A model generated the notes under the pieces. The model was given only the letters and a program-made list of their open reading frames with translations. It was not told the origin of the DNA and made no database searches. A program made the translations under genes and the position numbers. 5,717 bases of DNA from Candidatus Pelagibacter sp. (GTDB lineage: Bacteria; Pseudomonadota; Alphaproteobacteria; Pelagibacterales; Pelagibacteraceae): the NCBI GenBank assembly GCA_002692325.1, contig NZJU01000027.1, positions 7,544 to 13,260 on the forward strand. Reading direction: 5' to 3'. The stretch's first letter is position 1. Each line of letters starts with the position of its first letter. Below are positions 1 through 5,027 of this stretch, in pieces.

Positions 1-156
1 TCCAAAAAGTTTTCTTGTATCGTTAGTATTAGTAAAATCAACTTCAAGTAAAGTAAACCTATTTTCTAAATAATTTATACCGTGATTTTTTGTATTCTTT
101 TTTATTTGACAATTTTGTAGTATTAATAGAGCTAAAATTAAATAAATTATTTTCAT
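1..156 (-). CDS. bamE: BamE/SmpA-like outer-membrane lipoprotein (N-terminal part, runs off left edge)
   Basis: Reading the minus strand from the ATG at 156-154 gives 52 open codons to the window edge. The first 16 residues form a lipoprotein signal: MKII, a hydrophobic run, then Leu13-Gln14-Asn15-Cys16. Cys16 is the probable lipidated residue; Asn just before the Cys is less usual than Gly/Ala/Ser. Residues from about 25 (HGINYLENR) onward look like the start of the BamE/SmpA domain, which typically opens with a His-Gly and a short strand before an 'N-D' helix (here NTNDTRKLFG). BamE is a periplasm-facing accessory lipoprotein of the BAM complex that inserts beta-barrel proteins into the outer membrane. 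In alphaproteobacteria it often sits divergently beside the ubiquinol-cytochrome c chaperone gene, as here. The C-terminal part of the domain is outside the window. The start is supported by the signal peptide beginning exactly there. Another small lipoprotein is possible but less likely. Confidence 0.72.
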   Translation of the reverse strand, partial: MKIIYLILALLILQNCQIKKNTKNHGINYLENRFTLLEVDFTNTNDTRKLFG

Positions 157-666
157 ATGCTAAATTTTTATAATAAAAAATATACAGATCTTTATATCAC
201 AATTGCAAAACTATCTCGAGCTGAATTTTTTTATAATGATATTAAGTTAGATGATAAGTTAGAAACACGAATTTACCTAATATTTGTACATTTTTCATTA
301 ATTTTTGTCATTTTTAAAAATCAAAAAATAGAAAAAAAAATAACTCAAAAAATATTTGATAATTTGTTCCAGAATATTGAATATCATCTAAGAGAGCAGG
401 GCATGGGCGATGTAACAGTAAATAAAAAAATGAAGGAACTAAACAGAATATTTTATGATATTTTACTTAAGATCAGACTCCCTTACATGGAAAATAATGA
501 AGTTAATATGGATATTATTAAAAAATATTTGGTTAGTAATACCAATATGTCAATAAATAAAGAGGAATTAAGTAAGTATTTTAAAAATTTCTTTAAATTT
601 TGCTTTTCATTGGATAGCAAAGATATTATAAAAGGTAAAATTTATTATAATCATGGCTGTACCTAA
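157..666 (+). CDS. Ubiquinol-cytochrome c chaperone family protein (CBP3/UQCC-like)
   Basis: A 169-residue soluble protein with no signal peptide. It resembles the alphaproteobacterial members of the CBP3/UQCC family (Pfam Ubiq_cyt_C_chap), relatives of the mitochondrial factor that helps cytochrome b mature during assembly of the bc1 complex (complex III). Visible support includes an N-terminal helix with an 'LSR..FY' pattern (residues 19-26). A hydrophobic helix with R-I-x-L-I-F-x-H (38-45) follows. The hallmark segment LREQGMGD (78-85) is followed by VNKKMK (88-93) and an 'FYDILLK' helix (99-105). Length is close to the usual 170-190. An in-frame TAA at 139-141 lies upstream and the ATG at 157 is the only standard start between, so the start is well fixed; it directly abuts the divergent bamE start. 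Its last 14 bases overlap rpmF, so the two are probably co-transcribed and translationally coupled. The role in bacteria is inferred from the mitochondrial relatives. Confidence 0.8.
   Translation: MLNFYNKKYTDLYITIAKLSRAEFFYNDIKLDDKLETRIYLIFVHFSLIFVIFKNQKIEKKITQKIFDNLFQNIEYHLREQGMGDVTVNKKMKELNRIFYDILLKIRLPYMENNEVNMDIIKKYLVSNTNMSINKEELSKYFKNFFKFCFSLDSKDIIKGKIYYNHGCT
172..208 (-). promoter_or_regulatory. Candidate promoter for bamE, inside the chaperone coding sequence
   Basis: On the minus strand there is TTGCAA (208-203; 4 of 6 matches to the sigma-70 -35 box), an 18-base spacer and TATATT (184-179; 5 of 6 matches to the -10 box). Transcription would start near 172 and leave a leader of about 15 bases before the bamE ATG. 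No intergenic space exists between the two divergent genes, so a bamE promoter has to lie within the neighbouring reading frame. A/T richness makes -10-like hexamers common, so this is only a candidate. Confidence 0.3.
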
Positions 667-826
667 ACGAAAAACAACTGTTTCAAAACGAAACATGCGA
701 AGATCACATCATAAACTTAGAAAAGTTAATATTATCGAAGATAAAAAAAGTGGTGAATTTAGATTGTCCCACCATATTGACCTTAAAACTGGTTTTTATA
801 AAGGTAAAAAAATTCTAGATATTTAA
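653..826 (+). CDS. rpmF: 50S ribosomal protein L32
   Basis: A 57-residue, strongly basic protein starting [20 protein letters not shown], the classic L32 opening. It continues with a '[23 protein letters not shown]' type body, written here in outline only. L32 is a small protein of the large ribosomal subunit near the peptidyl-transferase and exit-tunnel region. There are no cysteines, so this is the zinc-free form, as is usual in alphaproteobacteria. It is out of frame with the upstream chaperone gene and overlaps its end by 14 bases; plsX starts 7 bases after its stop. The rpmF-plsX pairing is widely conserved in bacteria, and co-transcription links ribosome and lipid synthesis. No good Shine-Dalgarno sequence lies at the right distance; an AGG at 632-635 is too far from the ATG, so coupling to the upstream gene is likely. 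It is too short for many ORF cut-offs but unmistakable. Confidence 0.96.
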   Translation: MAVPKRKTTVSKRNMRRSHHKLRKVNIIEDKKSGEFRLSHHIDLKTGFYKGKKILDI

Positions 827-833
827 TTAAATT

Positions 834-1874
834 ATGAATGAAAAAATTACTATTGCAATCGATGCAATGGGTGGTGAAAATGCACCTAATAAAAACATCG
901 CTGGTTTAGATTTGTTTATAAAAAAAAATAAAAATAAAGATGACTTTTTTTTTCATATTTTTGGCGATGAAAACAAAATAAATCACGAGTTAAAAAAAAA
1001 TAAAACTGATACTAAAAATATTAAAATTTTTCACACTATATCAGTAATTTCAGATGAAGAGAGTCCGCTCAAGGCAGTTAAAAATTCTAAAAATAGCAGC
1101 ATGTGGAATTCTGTAAATTCACAACTAAATCAAGGATCAAACATTACTTTGTCAGCGGGAAATACAGGTGTTTTATTTGTAATTTCAAAAATGATATTAA
1201 AAACTATTGATAAAATCAATAGACCTGCACTTGCAGCACTTTGGCCCAATAAGATTGGATCTAATGTAGTTTTAGATTTAGGTGCAAACGTTGAGTGTGA
1301 TGAAAATAATTTAGTTGAATTTGCTGAGATGGGTGCAGCGTTGTACAAATCTTTATTTAATTATGATATTCCAAAAGTTGCACTTCTTAATATTGGCTCT
1401 GAGGAAATTAAAGGAACAGATACTATTAAAAGAGCATATAGTATCTTAAATGATATTAGCGCAAGAGGAGATTTTAAATTTAATGGCTATATAGAAGGAA
1501 ACAAAATCCCAGATGGCGAATCAAACGTTATAGTGACAGATGGTTTCACTGGCAATGTAGCGCTTAAAACGGCAGAGGGAACAGTGAAGTTTTTAACAGA
1601 CACTTTAAAAAAGATAGTATCTGAAAATATTTTTTCAAAATTTCTTATTTCTTTTTCATATTTCAGTCTAAAAAAATTTAAAAAAAAACTTGATCCTAGA
1701 AAATTTAATGGAGCAATATTCTTGGGTTTAAATGGTCCAGTCGTCAAAAGTCATGGGTCAACGGATTATATTGGTTTTTATTATGCAATAGATTTATGTT
1801 ATAAAATAGTAAAAGGTAATCTTATGAAAGAGATTAAAAATAATTTATCGCACTTAAATGAAAATAAAGGCTAA
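834..1874 (+). CDS. plsX: Phosphate acyltransferase PlsX
   Basis: PlsX makes acyl-phosphate from acyl-ACP and inorganic phosphate. This is the first step of the PlsX-PlsY route to phosphatidic acid, at the cytoplasmic face of the inner membrane. The protein is 346 residues, within the normal 330-350. Clear family motifs appear in order: IAIDAMGGENAP (7-18), SAGNTGVL (107-114), RPALAALWP further on, the GANVEC segment (150-155) followed by a Glu/Phe-rich helix, and VTDGFTGNVALKTAEG around DGFTGN (236-241). The C-terminal part has the expected GLNGPVVKSHG-type stretch. An in-frame TAA at 828-830 lies just upstream, leaving ATG 834 as the only standard start. There is no obvious Shine-Dalgarno. 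The 3' end overlaps ihfA by 17 bases. In most relatives fabH follows plsX; here it does not. Function is very secure. Confidence 0.97.
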   Translation: MNEKITIAIDAMGGENAPNKNIAGLDLFIKKNKNKDDFFFHIFGDENKINHELKKNKTDTKNIKIFHTISVISDEESPLKAVKNSKNSSMWNSVNSQLNQGSNITLSAGNTGVLFVISKMILKTIDKINRPALAALWPNKIGSNVVLDLGANVECDENNLVEFAEMGAALYKSLFNYDIPKVALLNIGSEEIKGTDTIKRAYSILNDISARGDFKFNGYIEGNKIPDGESNVIVTDGFTGNVALKTAEGTVKFLTDTLKKIVSENIFSKFLISFSYFSLKKFKKKLDPRKFNGAIFLGLNGPVVKSHGSTDYIGFYYAIDLCYKIVKGNLMKEIKNNLSHLNENKG

Positions 1875-2154
1875 TATAACAAAAAAAGATATATCTAAAT
1901 CAATTTATACAAAGTTTGGAACTTCAGAAAAAATTATTTCAATTTTTATAGACGACCTTTTTAAAACTTTTAAAAAAATTTTAAAAAAAGATGATAAATT
2001 AATCTTGAAAAATATTGGTAGTTTTAAAATTCTAGAAAAAAAACAAAGAATAGGTAGAAATCCTAAAACCGGCCAAATATACCCAATTTCTAAAAGAAAA
2101 ACTATTTCATTTAAAATGTCAGAAAATATTAAAGATAAAATCAACAATGAGTAA
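1858..2154 (+). CDS. ihfA: Integration host factor alpha subunit (HU/IHF family DNA-bending protein)
   Basis: A 98-residue basic protein of the HU/IHF family. It opens with an N-terminal helix pair beginning NITKKDI (6-12) and an LxLKNIGSF turn (about 48-56). The DNA-contacting arm RIGRNPKTG spans 64-72, with Pro69 aligning to the proline that intercalates into DNA and makes the sharp bend. A second arm strand follows (PISKRKTISFK). IHF works as an alpha/beta heterodimer that bends specific sites in recombination, replication and transcription. The assignment to the alpha subunit rests on the PISxRxxxxFK arm and on position: plsX-(fabH)-ihfA-merR is a recurring proteobacterial order. An HU-type homodimer cannot be excluded from sequence alone. 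The start is fixed because an in-frame TAA (1855-1857) immediately precedes ATG 1858. The gene overlaps plsX by 17 bases and the next gene by 8, and has no Shine-Dalgarno, so translational coupling is likely. Confidence 0.88.
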   Translation: MKIKANITKKDISKSIYTKFGTSEKIISIFIDDLFKTFKKILKKDDKLILKNIGSFKILEKKQRIGRNPKTGQIYPISKRKTISFKMSENIKDKINNE

Positions 2155-2539
2155 AACTTTATCAAAACAGAAACTTATAAAGATATCAGAGGTTGCAAAA
2201 ATTTTAGGATTAGTTGATGATAATGATAATAAACTTACTCATGTTCTACGTTTTTGGGAAGGTCATTTCAAGAAAATTAATCCGATTAAACTAAAAGGTA
2301 CAAGATATTATAGTGATGAATTAATTGAAAGGCTTAAATTAATAAAATATTTACTGAAAGACAAAGGTATGACAATAAAGGGAGTTAAGCTTATTTTAAA
2401 AAAAAATATTAATACTCTTGACGATTATCACTCTATTAATATAAAGAATGAATACTTAAAAGATAAATTAGTAAACAAAACAAAAAACATAATTGAGAAA
2501 ATAAATAAAATTAAAAATGGCCAAAAAAACTCATGTTAA
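2147..2539 (+). CDS. MerR-family transcriptional regulator (the small regulator linked to ihfA)
   Basis: A 130-residue protein with a MerR-type winged helix-turn-helix at its N-terminus. ISEVAKILGL (13-22) is the first helix pair, THVLRFWEGHF (31-41) corresponds to the family's 'xHxLRxWE' recognition segment, and GTRYYSDELIERLKLIKYL (51-69) is the wing and following helix. MTIKGVKLIL (75-84) closes the domain. The remaining tail is Lys/Asn-rich and helical, and may be the short dimerisation coil. No effector domain and no cysteine pair is present, so it is not a metal sensor of the MerR/CueR kind. Orthologues are routinely found directly after ihfA in alphaproteobacteria; their target is not known to me. 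Compared with typical members there are about six to eight extra residues (VDDNDNKL) between the two helices. The gene overlaps ihfA by 8 bases and rpmG by 23. Confidence 0.85.
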   Translation: MSKTLSKQKLIKISEVAKILGLVDDNDNKLTHVLRFWEGHFKKINPIKLKGTRYYSDELIERLKLIKYLLKDKGMTIKGVKLILKKNINTLDDYHSINIKNEYLKDKLVNKTKNIIEKINKIKNGQKNSC

Positions 2540-2708
2540 AGTAAGAATGGTTCCTGAAAGTAAACCGGATAGTGCATTTATTTATTATGCAAAAAAGCCA
2601 ACAAAGGGTGAGAAAGTTAAAAATAAACTTAAATTAAAAAAATATAACCCTAATACAAGAAAACATGAGGTGTTTGTCGAAAAAAAATTGCCGCCTCATA
2701 GTAAATAG
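2517..2708 (+). CDS. rpmG: 50S ribosomal protein L33
   Basis: A 63-residue basic protein starting MAKKTHVKVRMVPES, with an FIYYAKK strand near 21-27 and the core signature LKKYNPNTRKHEVFVE (about 40-55). That signature is the conserved 'KYDPVxRKHV' region of L33. It lacks cysteines, so it is the zinc-independent type. It is several residues longer than the usual 50-56, because of a slightly expanded middle (KKPTKGEKVKNKLK) and an extra C-terminal LPPHSK. L33 sits at the E-site side of the large subunit. The ATG lies inside the 3' end of the merR gene (23-base overlap, different frame), an unusually long overlap for a ribosomal protein gene. The MAKK start is typical and supports it. Its TAG stop is immediately followed by the stop of the convergent gene. 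Confidence 0.92.
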   Translation: MAKKTHVKVRMVPESKPDSAFIYYAKKPTKGEKVKNKLKLKKYNPNTRKHEVFVEKKLPPHSK

Positions 2709-2719
2709 TTATTTTTTTT
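2680..2719. repeat. A/T-only inverted repeat at the rpmG / chorismate mutase convergence; possible weak two-way terminator
   Basis: Positions 2680-2688 (eight A then T) are the exact reverse complement of 2711-2719 (A then eight T), separated by a 22-base loop that holds the last codons and stop of rpmG and the stop codon of the minus-strand gene. On the plus strand the 3' arm ends in a nine-T run (2712-2720); on the minus strand the other arm reads as T-rich too. It could work as a shared terminator for two genes that leave no intergenic space. The stem has no G:C pair, so it would be weak, and in such A/T-rich DNA it may be chance. Confidence 0.25.
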
Positions 2720-2990
2720 TAAAATTTTTATATTCATAAAGAATAAATCCTCTTATCATAGATTTCCAAATTCTTAGAGTTATACTCTCATCTATTTTCA
2801 TTTTTTTTGATCTTAATCTAATCCTTTTAAGTATCAAATTAATTCTTTGTTTATCAATTATATCTTTTTTATAAATTTTATTTTTTAATACCTTATCAAC
2901 TAGCAACGATCTGGATTTAATTATCCTTAACATCTTATCGTCAAGAACATCTAATTTTCTTCTTATTCTAATGATATTTTTATTTTTCAT
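2709..2990 (-). CDS. Chorismate mutase-like protein (AroQ fold, closer to the PchB-type subgroup)
   Basis: A 93-residue, very basic, all-helical protein. The first long helix, IRRKLDVLDDKMLRIIKSR (9-27), matches the AroQ pattern 'R..ID.iD..l..ll..R'. By eye, Arg10, Arg27 and Lys38 line up with E. coli chorismate mutase Arg11, Arg28 and Lys39. The second half (IIDKQR at 44-49, then IWKSMIRGFILYEYKNF at 74-90) resembles the variant around PchB (isochorismate pyruvate lyase with weak mutase activity) and stand-alone proteobacterial relatives. It is less like the classical 'DxxRE' motif. Glu86 falls where PchB has Gln90. Chorismate mutase turns chorismate into prephenate, the branch to Phe and Tyr. 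Function is inferred; pyruvate lyase activity or a divergent role is possible. The gene is convergent with rpmG and divergent from ctaA. No Shine-Dalgarno is visible. Confidence 0.72.
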   Translation of the reverse strand: MKNKNIIRIRRKLDVLDDKMLRIIKSRSLLVDKVLKNKIYKKDIIDKQRINLILKRIRLRSKKMKIDESITLRIWKSMIRGFILYEYKNFKKK

Positions 2991-3043
2991 AGCGACATTT
3001 ATTATATATCTGATTTTATCTTTTCATTATATAGGTATTAAAG
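2991..3043. promoter_or_regulatory. Divergent spacer with candidate promoter elements for the chorismate mutase-like gene and ctaA
   Basis: This 53-base spacer, the longest gap in the window, is the only place where both divergent genes can have private promoters. On the minus strand, perfect TATAAT hexamers occur at 3031-3026 and 3006-3001. The second would give an almost leaderless message for the minus-strand gene. On the plus strand a TATATA lies at 3028-3033. No convincing -35 box is found at the right spacing for any of them, and such hexamers are frequent in A/T-rich DNA. A TAGG at 3032-3035, 8 bases before the ctaA ATG, is a modest Shine-Dalgarno. Confidence 0.3.
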
Positions 3044-4051
3044 ATGTTGAAAAAAAATTATTATTTTCAAGTAAAATATTGGTTAATTTTTTCTTTAATT
3101 TTGATTTTATCAATGATTTCAGTCGGTGGTTTAACCAGAATAACAGGATCAGGTTTATCGATAACAGAGTGGGAAGTCTTTGGGGGCATACTGCCACCGT
3201 TTACTTACGAAAAATGGAACGAATACTTCTCACTATATAAAGAAATTCCTCAATACAAAATTATAAACTACAATATGAGTTTAGGTGAATTTAAAATAAT
3301 TTTTTATTGGGAGTATTACCATAGACTTCTTGGAAGAGTTATAGGCATATTTTTTTTATTACCATTGATTTATTTCACAATAAAAAAAGTATTTGATAAA
3401 AAAGATTTAATTTATTTTTATAGTATATTTGGACTTATTTGTTTTCAGGGAGTTATCGGCTGGTATATGGTAAAAAGTGGTTTAGTCGAAAATGTATCAG
3501 TAAGTCATTATAGGTTGTCCTTACATTTATTAATGGCTTTCATAATAATTGGACTAATATTCTGGTCATTTTTAAATCTTATCCATAAAAAAAATCTTTT
3601 TATCGAACCACTTAATAAAAAAAACTTAACAATAGATTTTTTTATAATATTGATATTTTTGCAAATATTTTTTGGTGCTTTAGTTTCTGGATTAGATGCT
3701 GGAATGATTTATCAAACTTGGCCGTTAATGAATGAAAATTATTATCCAAATGACATAATTTTTAAAGATTTAATTAATTTCGATAATAGAAGTTCTGTAC
3801 AATTTATTCATAGGAACGTTGCTTATTTTCTTTTTTTCTATACTATTTTATTGGGTGTATTTATTTTTAAAAAAAATTTAAAATTAATTAATTTTTATTT
3901 TATTGTTTTTGCATTTATTTTGTTACAAATTATTTTAGGAATTTTGACTTTGGTTTCAGGTTTAAATAATTACATCGCATTGTTGCATCAGTTAATTGGT
4001 GTTGGTTTGTTTTTAAGTACTATTTTACTAAGATTTAAATTGACTTTATAA
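3044..4051 (+). CDS. ctaA: Haem A synthase, COX15/CtaA family
   Basis: An integral inner-membrane enzyme that oxidises the C8 methyl of haem O to a formyl group, giving haem A for aa3-type cytochrome oxidase. The protein is 335 residues with about eight hydrophobic membrane segments (roughly 13-30, 98-113, 122-143, 160-180, 197-217, 255-275, 282-304, 310-330). Strong family motifs include GGLTRITGSGLSITEW (28-43) and EYYHRLLGR with His93. They continue with GWYMVKSGL (139-147), SHYRLSLHL with His161, FIHRNVAY with His256, and LLHQLIG with His315. These four His match the two pairs of haem ligands or active-site histidines. The long loop after helix 1 containing W..PP marks the COX15 (type 2, alphaproteobacterial/mitochondrial) form rather than the shorter Bacillus CtaA. 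The start is fixed by an in-frame TAG at 3032-3034 with no other start codon before ATG 3044. Its presence implies an aerobic cell with haem A oxidase. Confidence 0.95.
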   Translation: MLKKNYYFQVKYWLIFSLILILSMISVGGLTRITGSGLSITEWEVFGGILPPFTYEKWNEYFSLYKEIPQYKIINYNMSLGEFKIIFYWEYYHRLLGRVIGIFFLLPLIYFTIKKVFDKKDLIYFYSIFGLICFQGVIGWYMVKSGLVENVSVSHYRLSLHLLMAFIIIGLIFWSFLNLIHKKNLFIEPLNKKNLTIDFFIILIFLQIFFGALVSGLDAGMIYQTWPLMNENYYPNDIIFKDLINFDNRSSVQFIHRNVAYFLFFYTILLGVFIFKKNLKLINFYFIVFAFILLQIILGILTLVSGLNNYIALLHQLIGVGLFLSTILLRFKLTL

Positions 4052-4068
4052 ACTTTTGCTTGTATCTA
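4040..4068 (+). promoter_or_regulatory. Candidate promoter for rplM-rpsI-argC, spanning the ctaA stop codon
   Basis: TTGACT (4040-4045; 5 of 6 matches to the -35 consensus) is followed by exactly 17 bases and then TATCTA (4063-4068; 3 of 6 matches to the -10). Transcription would begin near 4075, only about 8 bases before the rplM ATG at 4083. The -35 box lies in the last codons of ctaA and its stop codon (4049-4051) falls in the spacer. The -35 and spacing are good, but the -10 is poor. If real, the rplM message would be nearly leaderless, which fits the lack of a Shine-Dalgarno there. Confidence 0.33.
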
Positions 4069-4082
4069 TCCGCTTAATTTAA

Positions 4083-4541
4083 ATGACCCCGTTTATTAAA
4101 AAAAAAGATGTGAAAAACAGATGGTTTCTTGTAGACGCTAACAACCTAGTAGTCGGAAGATTAGCTGCATTTATATCTAAAGTTCTAAGAGGGAAAAATA
4201 AATCTCAATACAATCCACATATTGATAATGGTGATTATGTGATAGTAACAAATATTGAGAAAATAAAGTTTACAGGAAATAAGTTTAAGGATAAGAAGTA
4301 CTATAAACATACCGGATATCCAGGAGGTATAAAAAATTACACCCCATTAGAATTATCAAAAAAAAATAAGACTAGTGATATTTTAAAACTTGCCGTAAAA
4401 AGAATGATGCCTGATGGACCACTTTCAAAAAAACAACTTACAAAATTAAAGATATATTCTGGCGGTAATCATCCACACGAAATTCAAAAACCAACAATAA
4501 TTGATTTTAAAAGCAACAACAAAAAAAATAAGATAATTTAA
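4083..4541 (+). CDS. rplM: 50S ribosomal protein L13
   Basis: A 152-residue basic protein with the full L13 pattern: RWFLVDANNLVVGRLAA (13-29), LRGKNKSQYNPHIDNGDYV (36-54), and the IKFTGNK strand. HTGYPGGIK follows in the middle, with VKRMMPDGPLSKKQL and the YSGGNHPHE loop near the end. L13 is an early-assembling large-subunit protein binding 23S rRNA; in E. coli it is co-transcribed with rpsI. The start is fixed because an in-frame TAA (4080-4082) sits directly before ATG 4083. No Shine-Dalgarno is present. Length is slightly over the usual 140-150, with a Lys/Asn-rich C-terminal tail after QKPTIIDF. Only one base separates its stop from the rpsI start. Confidence 0.97.
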   Translation: MTPFIKKKDVKNRWFLVDANNLVVGRLAAFISKVLRGKNKSQYNPHIDNGDYVIVTNIEKIKFTGNKFKDKKYYKHTGYPGGIKNYTPLELSKKNKTSDILKLAVKRMMPDGPLSKKQLTKLKIYSGGNHPHEIQKPTIIDFKSNNKKNKII

Positions 4542-4542
4542 A

Positions 4543-4989
4543 ATGGAAAACATTTCTCAAAATAATTCTGAAAATAAAAAAGAAAAATTAAAATTAGATT
4601 TTAAAGATAGTAAATATGCCACTGGTAGGAGAAAAAAATCGATAGCTAGAGTATGGGTAAAAAAGGGATCAGGTAAAATCTTTGTAAATGGCTTAATATT
4701 TAAAGATTATTTTAAAAGACCTACGCATCAGCTTTTAGTTTCAAGACCTTTGGAAGTTTCAAAAGTTTCTACAAATTATGATATAAGATGTAACGTTAAA
4801 GGCGGTGGAATGTCTGGACAGGCTGGAGCGATAATACTTGGTATATCTCGTGCTCTGGTAAGTCATGACACAACTTTAAAAAAGATACTCAAAAAAGAAA
4901 AATTAACTACTAGAGACTCAAGAAAAGTTGAAAGAAAGAAATACGGTCACAAAAAAGCTCGAAGAAGCTTTCAGTTTTCAAAAAGATAA
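4543..4989 (+). CDS. rpsI: 30S ribosomal protein S9
   Basis: A 148-residue basic protein. The S9 core begins at YATGRRKKSIARVWVKKGSG (25-44) and continues through VNGLIFKDYF and the VKGGGMSGQAGAI glycine-rich loop to LGISRALV. It ends in the long basic C-terminal tail DSRKVERKKYGHKKARRSFQFSKR in outline, closing with the conserved Ser-Lys-Arg. That C-terminal Arg reaches the P-site tRNA anticodon stem in the small subunit. About 22 residues rich in Asn, Lys and Glu precede the core; an N-terminal extension of this sort is common in alphaproteobacterial S9. The gene follows rplM by one base, with no Shine-Dalgarno, so translation is probably coupled to rplM. The rplM-rpsI pair is one of the most conserved in bacteria. 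Confidence 0.97.
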   Translation: MENISQNNSENKKEKLKLDFKDSKYATGRRKKSIARVWVKKGSGKIFVNGLIFKDYFKRPTHQLLVSRPLEVSKVSTNYDIRCNVKGGGMSGQAGAIILGISRALVSHDTTLKKILKKEKLTTRDSRKVERKKYGHKKARRSFQFSKR

Positions 4990-5007
4990 ATCATTTAATT
5001 TTTACAT

Positions 5008-5027
5008 TTATATCTTCAGTGATATAA
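5008..5027. repeat. 7-bp inverted repeat between rpsI and argC
   Basis: TTATATC (5008-5014) and GATATAA (5021-5027) are perfect reverse complements around a 6-base loop (TTCAGT). It lies in the 48-base gap between rpsI and argC, with the argC ATG 10 bases after the second arm. No T-run follows on either strand, so it does not look like a standard intrinsic terminator. It could be a weak attenuating hairpin, a processing site or an operator, or chance: only one G:C pair is present in the stem. Confidence 0.3.

Noticed and set aside
106..138. Perfect TTGACA (106-111) as a -35 box for the chaperone gene
   Set aside because: No acceptable -10 lies 16-18 bases downstream; the best one, TAAAAT at 133-138, is 21 bases away. 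The hexamer is also explained by Cys-Gln codons of the bamE lipobox.
900..1010. Homopolymer A and T runs as possible frameshift or phase-variation tracts
   Set aside because: Runs of 7-9 A or T occur throughout this A/T-rich window in intact Lys and Phe codons, and no gene is interrupted at one.
1130..1348. 72-codon minus-strand open frame inside plsX
   Set aside because: It lies wholly within plsX, which carries all family motifs, and its translation shows no recognisable domain; it is a shadow frame.
1487..1747. 86-codon minus-strand open frame inside plsX
   Set aside because: It is antisense to the conserved DGFTGN region; the apparent protein only mirrors constrained plsX codons.
2040..2075. 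Ile in the IHF arm (RIGRNP) as loss of the intercalating proline
   Set aside because: The intercalating proline is the one in the GRNP motif (Pro69 here, equivalent to E. coli IhfA Pro65) and is present; the Ile replaces a different, variable residue.
1905..2165. 86-codon hydrophobic minus-strand open frame over ihfA
   Set aside because: Its hydrophobic look comes from the reverse complement of Lys-rich (AAA/AAG) codons; ihfA is clearly the real gene.
2101..2720. A tRNA gene next to the merR-type gene, as seen in some alphaproteobacteria
   Set aside because: merR overlaps rpmG and no cloverleaf-like, G/C-rich segment is present anywhere in the window.
2971..3240. 89-codon plus-strand frame starting before ctaA
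   Set aside because: It crosses the divergent spacer and the conserved start of ctaA in another frame; the COX15 motif GGLTRITGSG is in the ctaA frame only.
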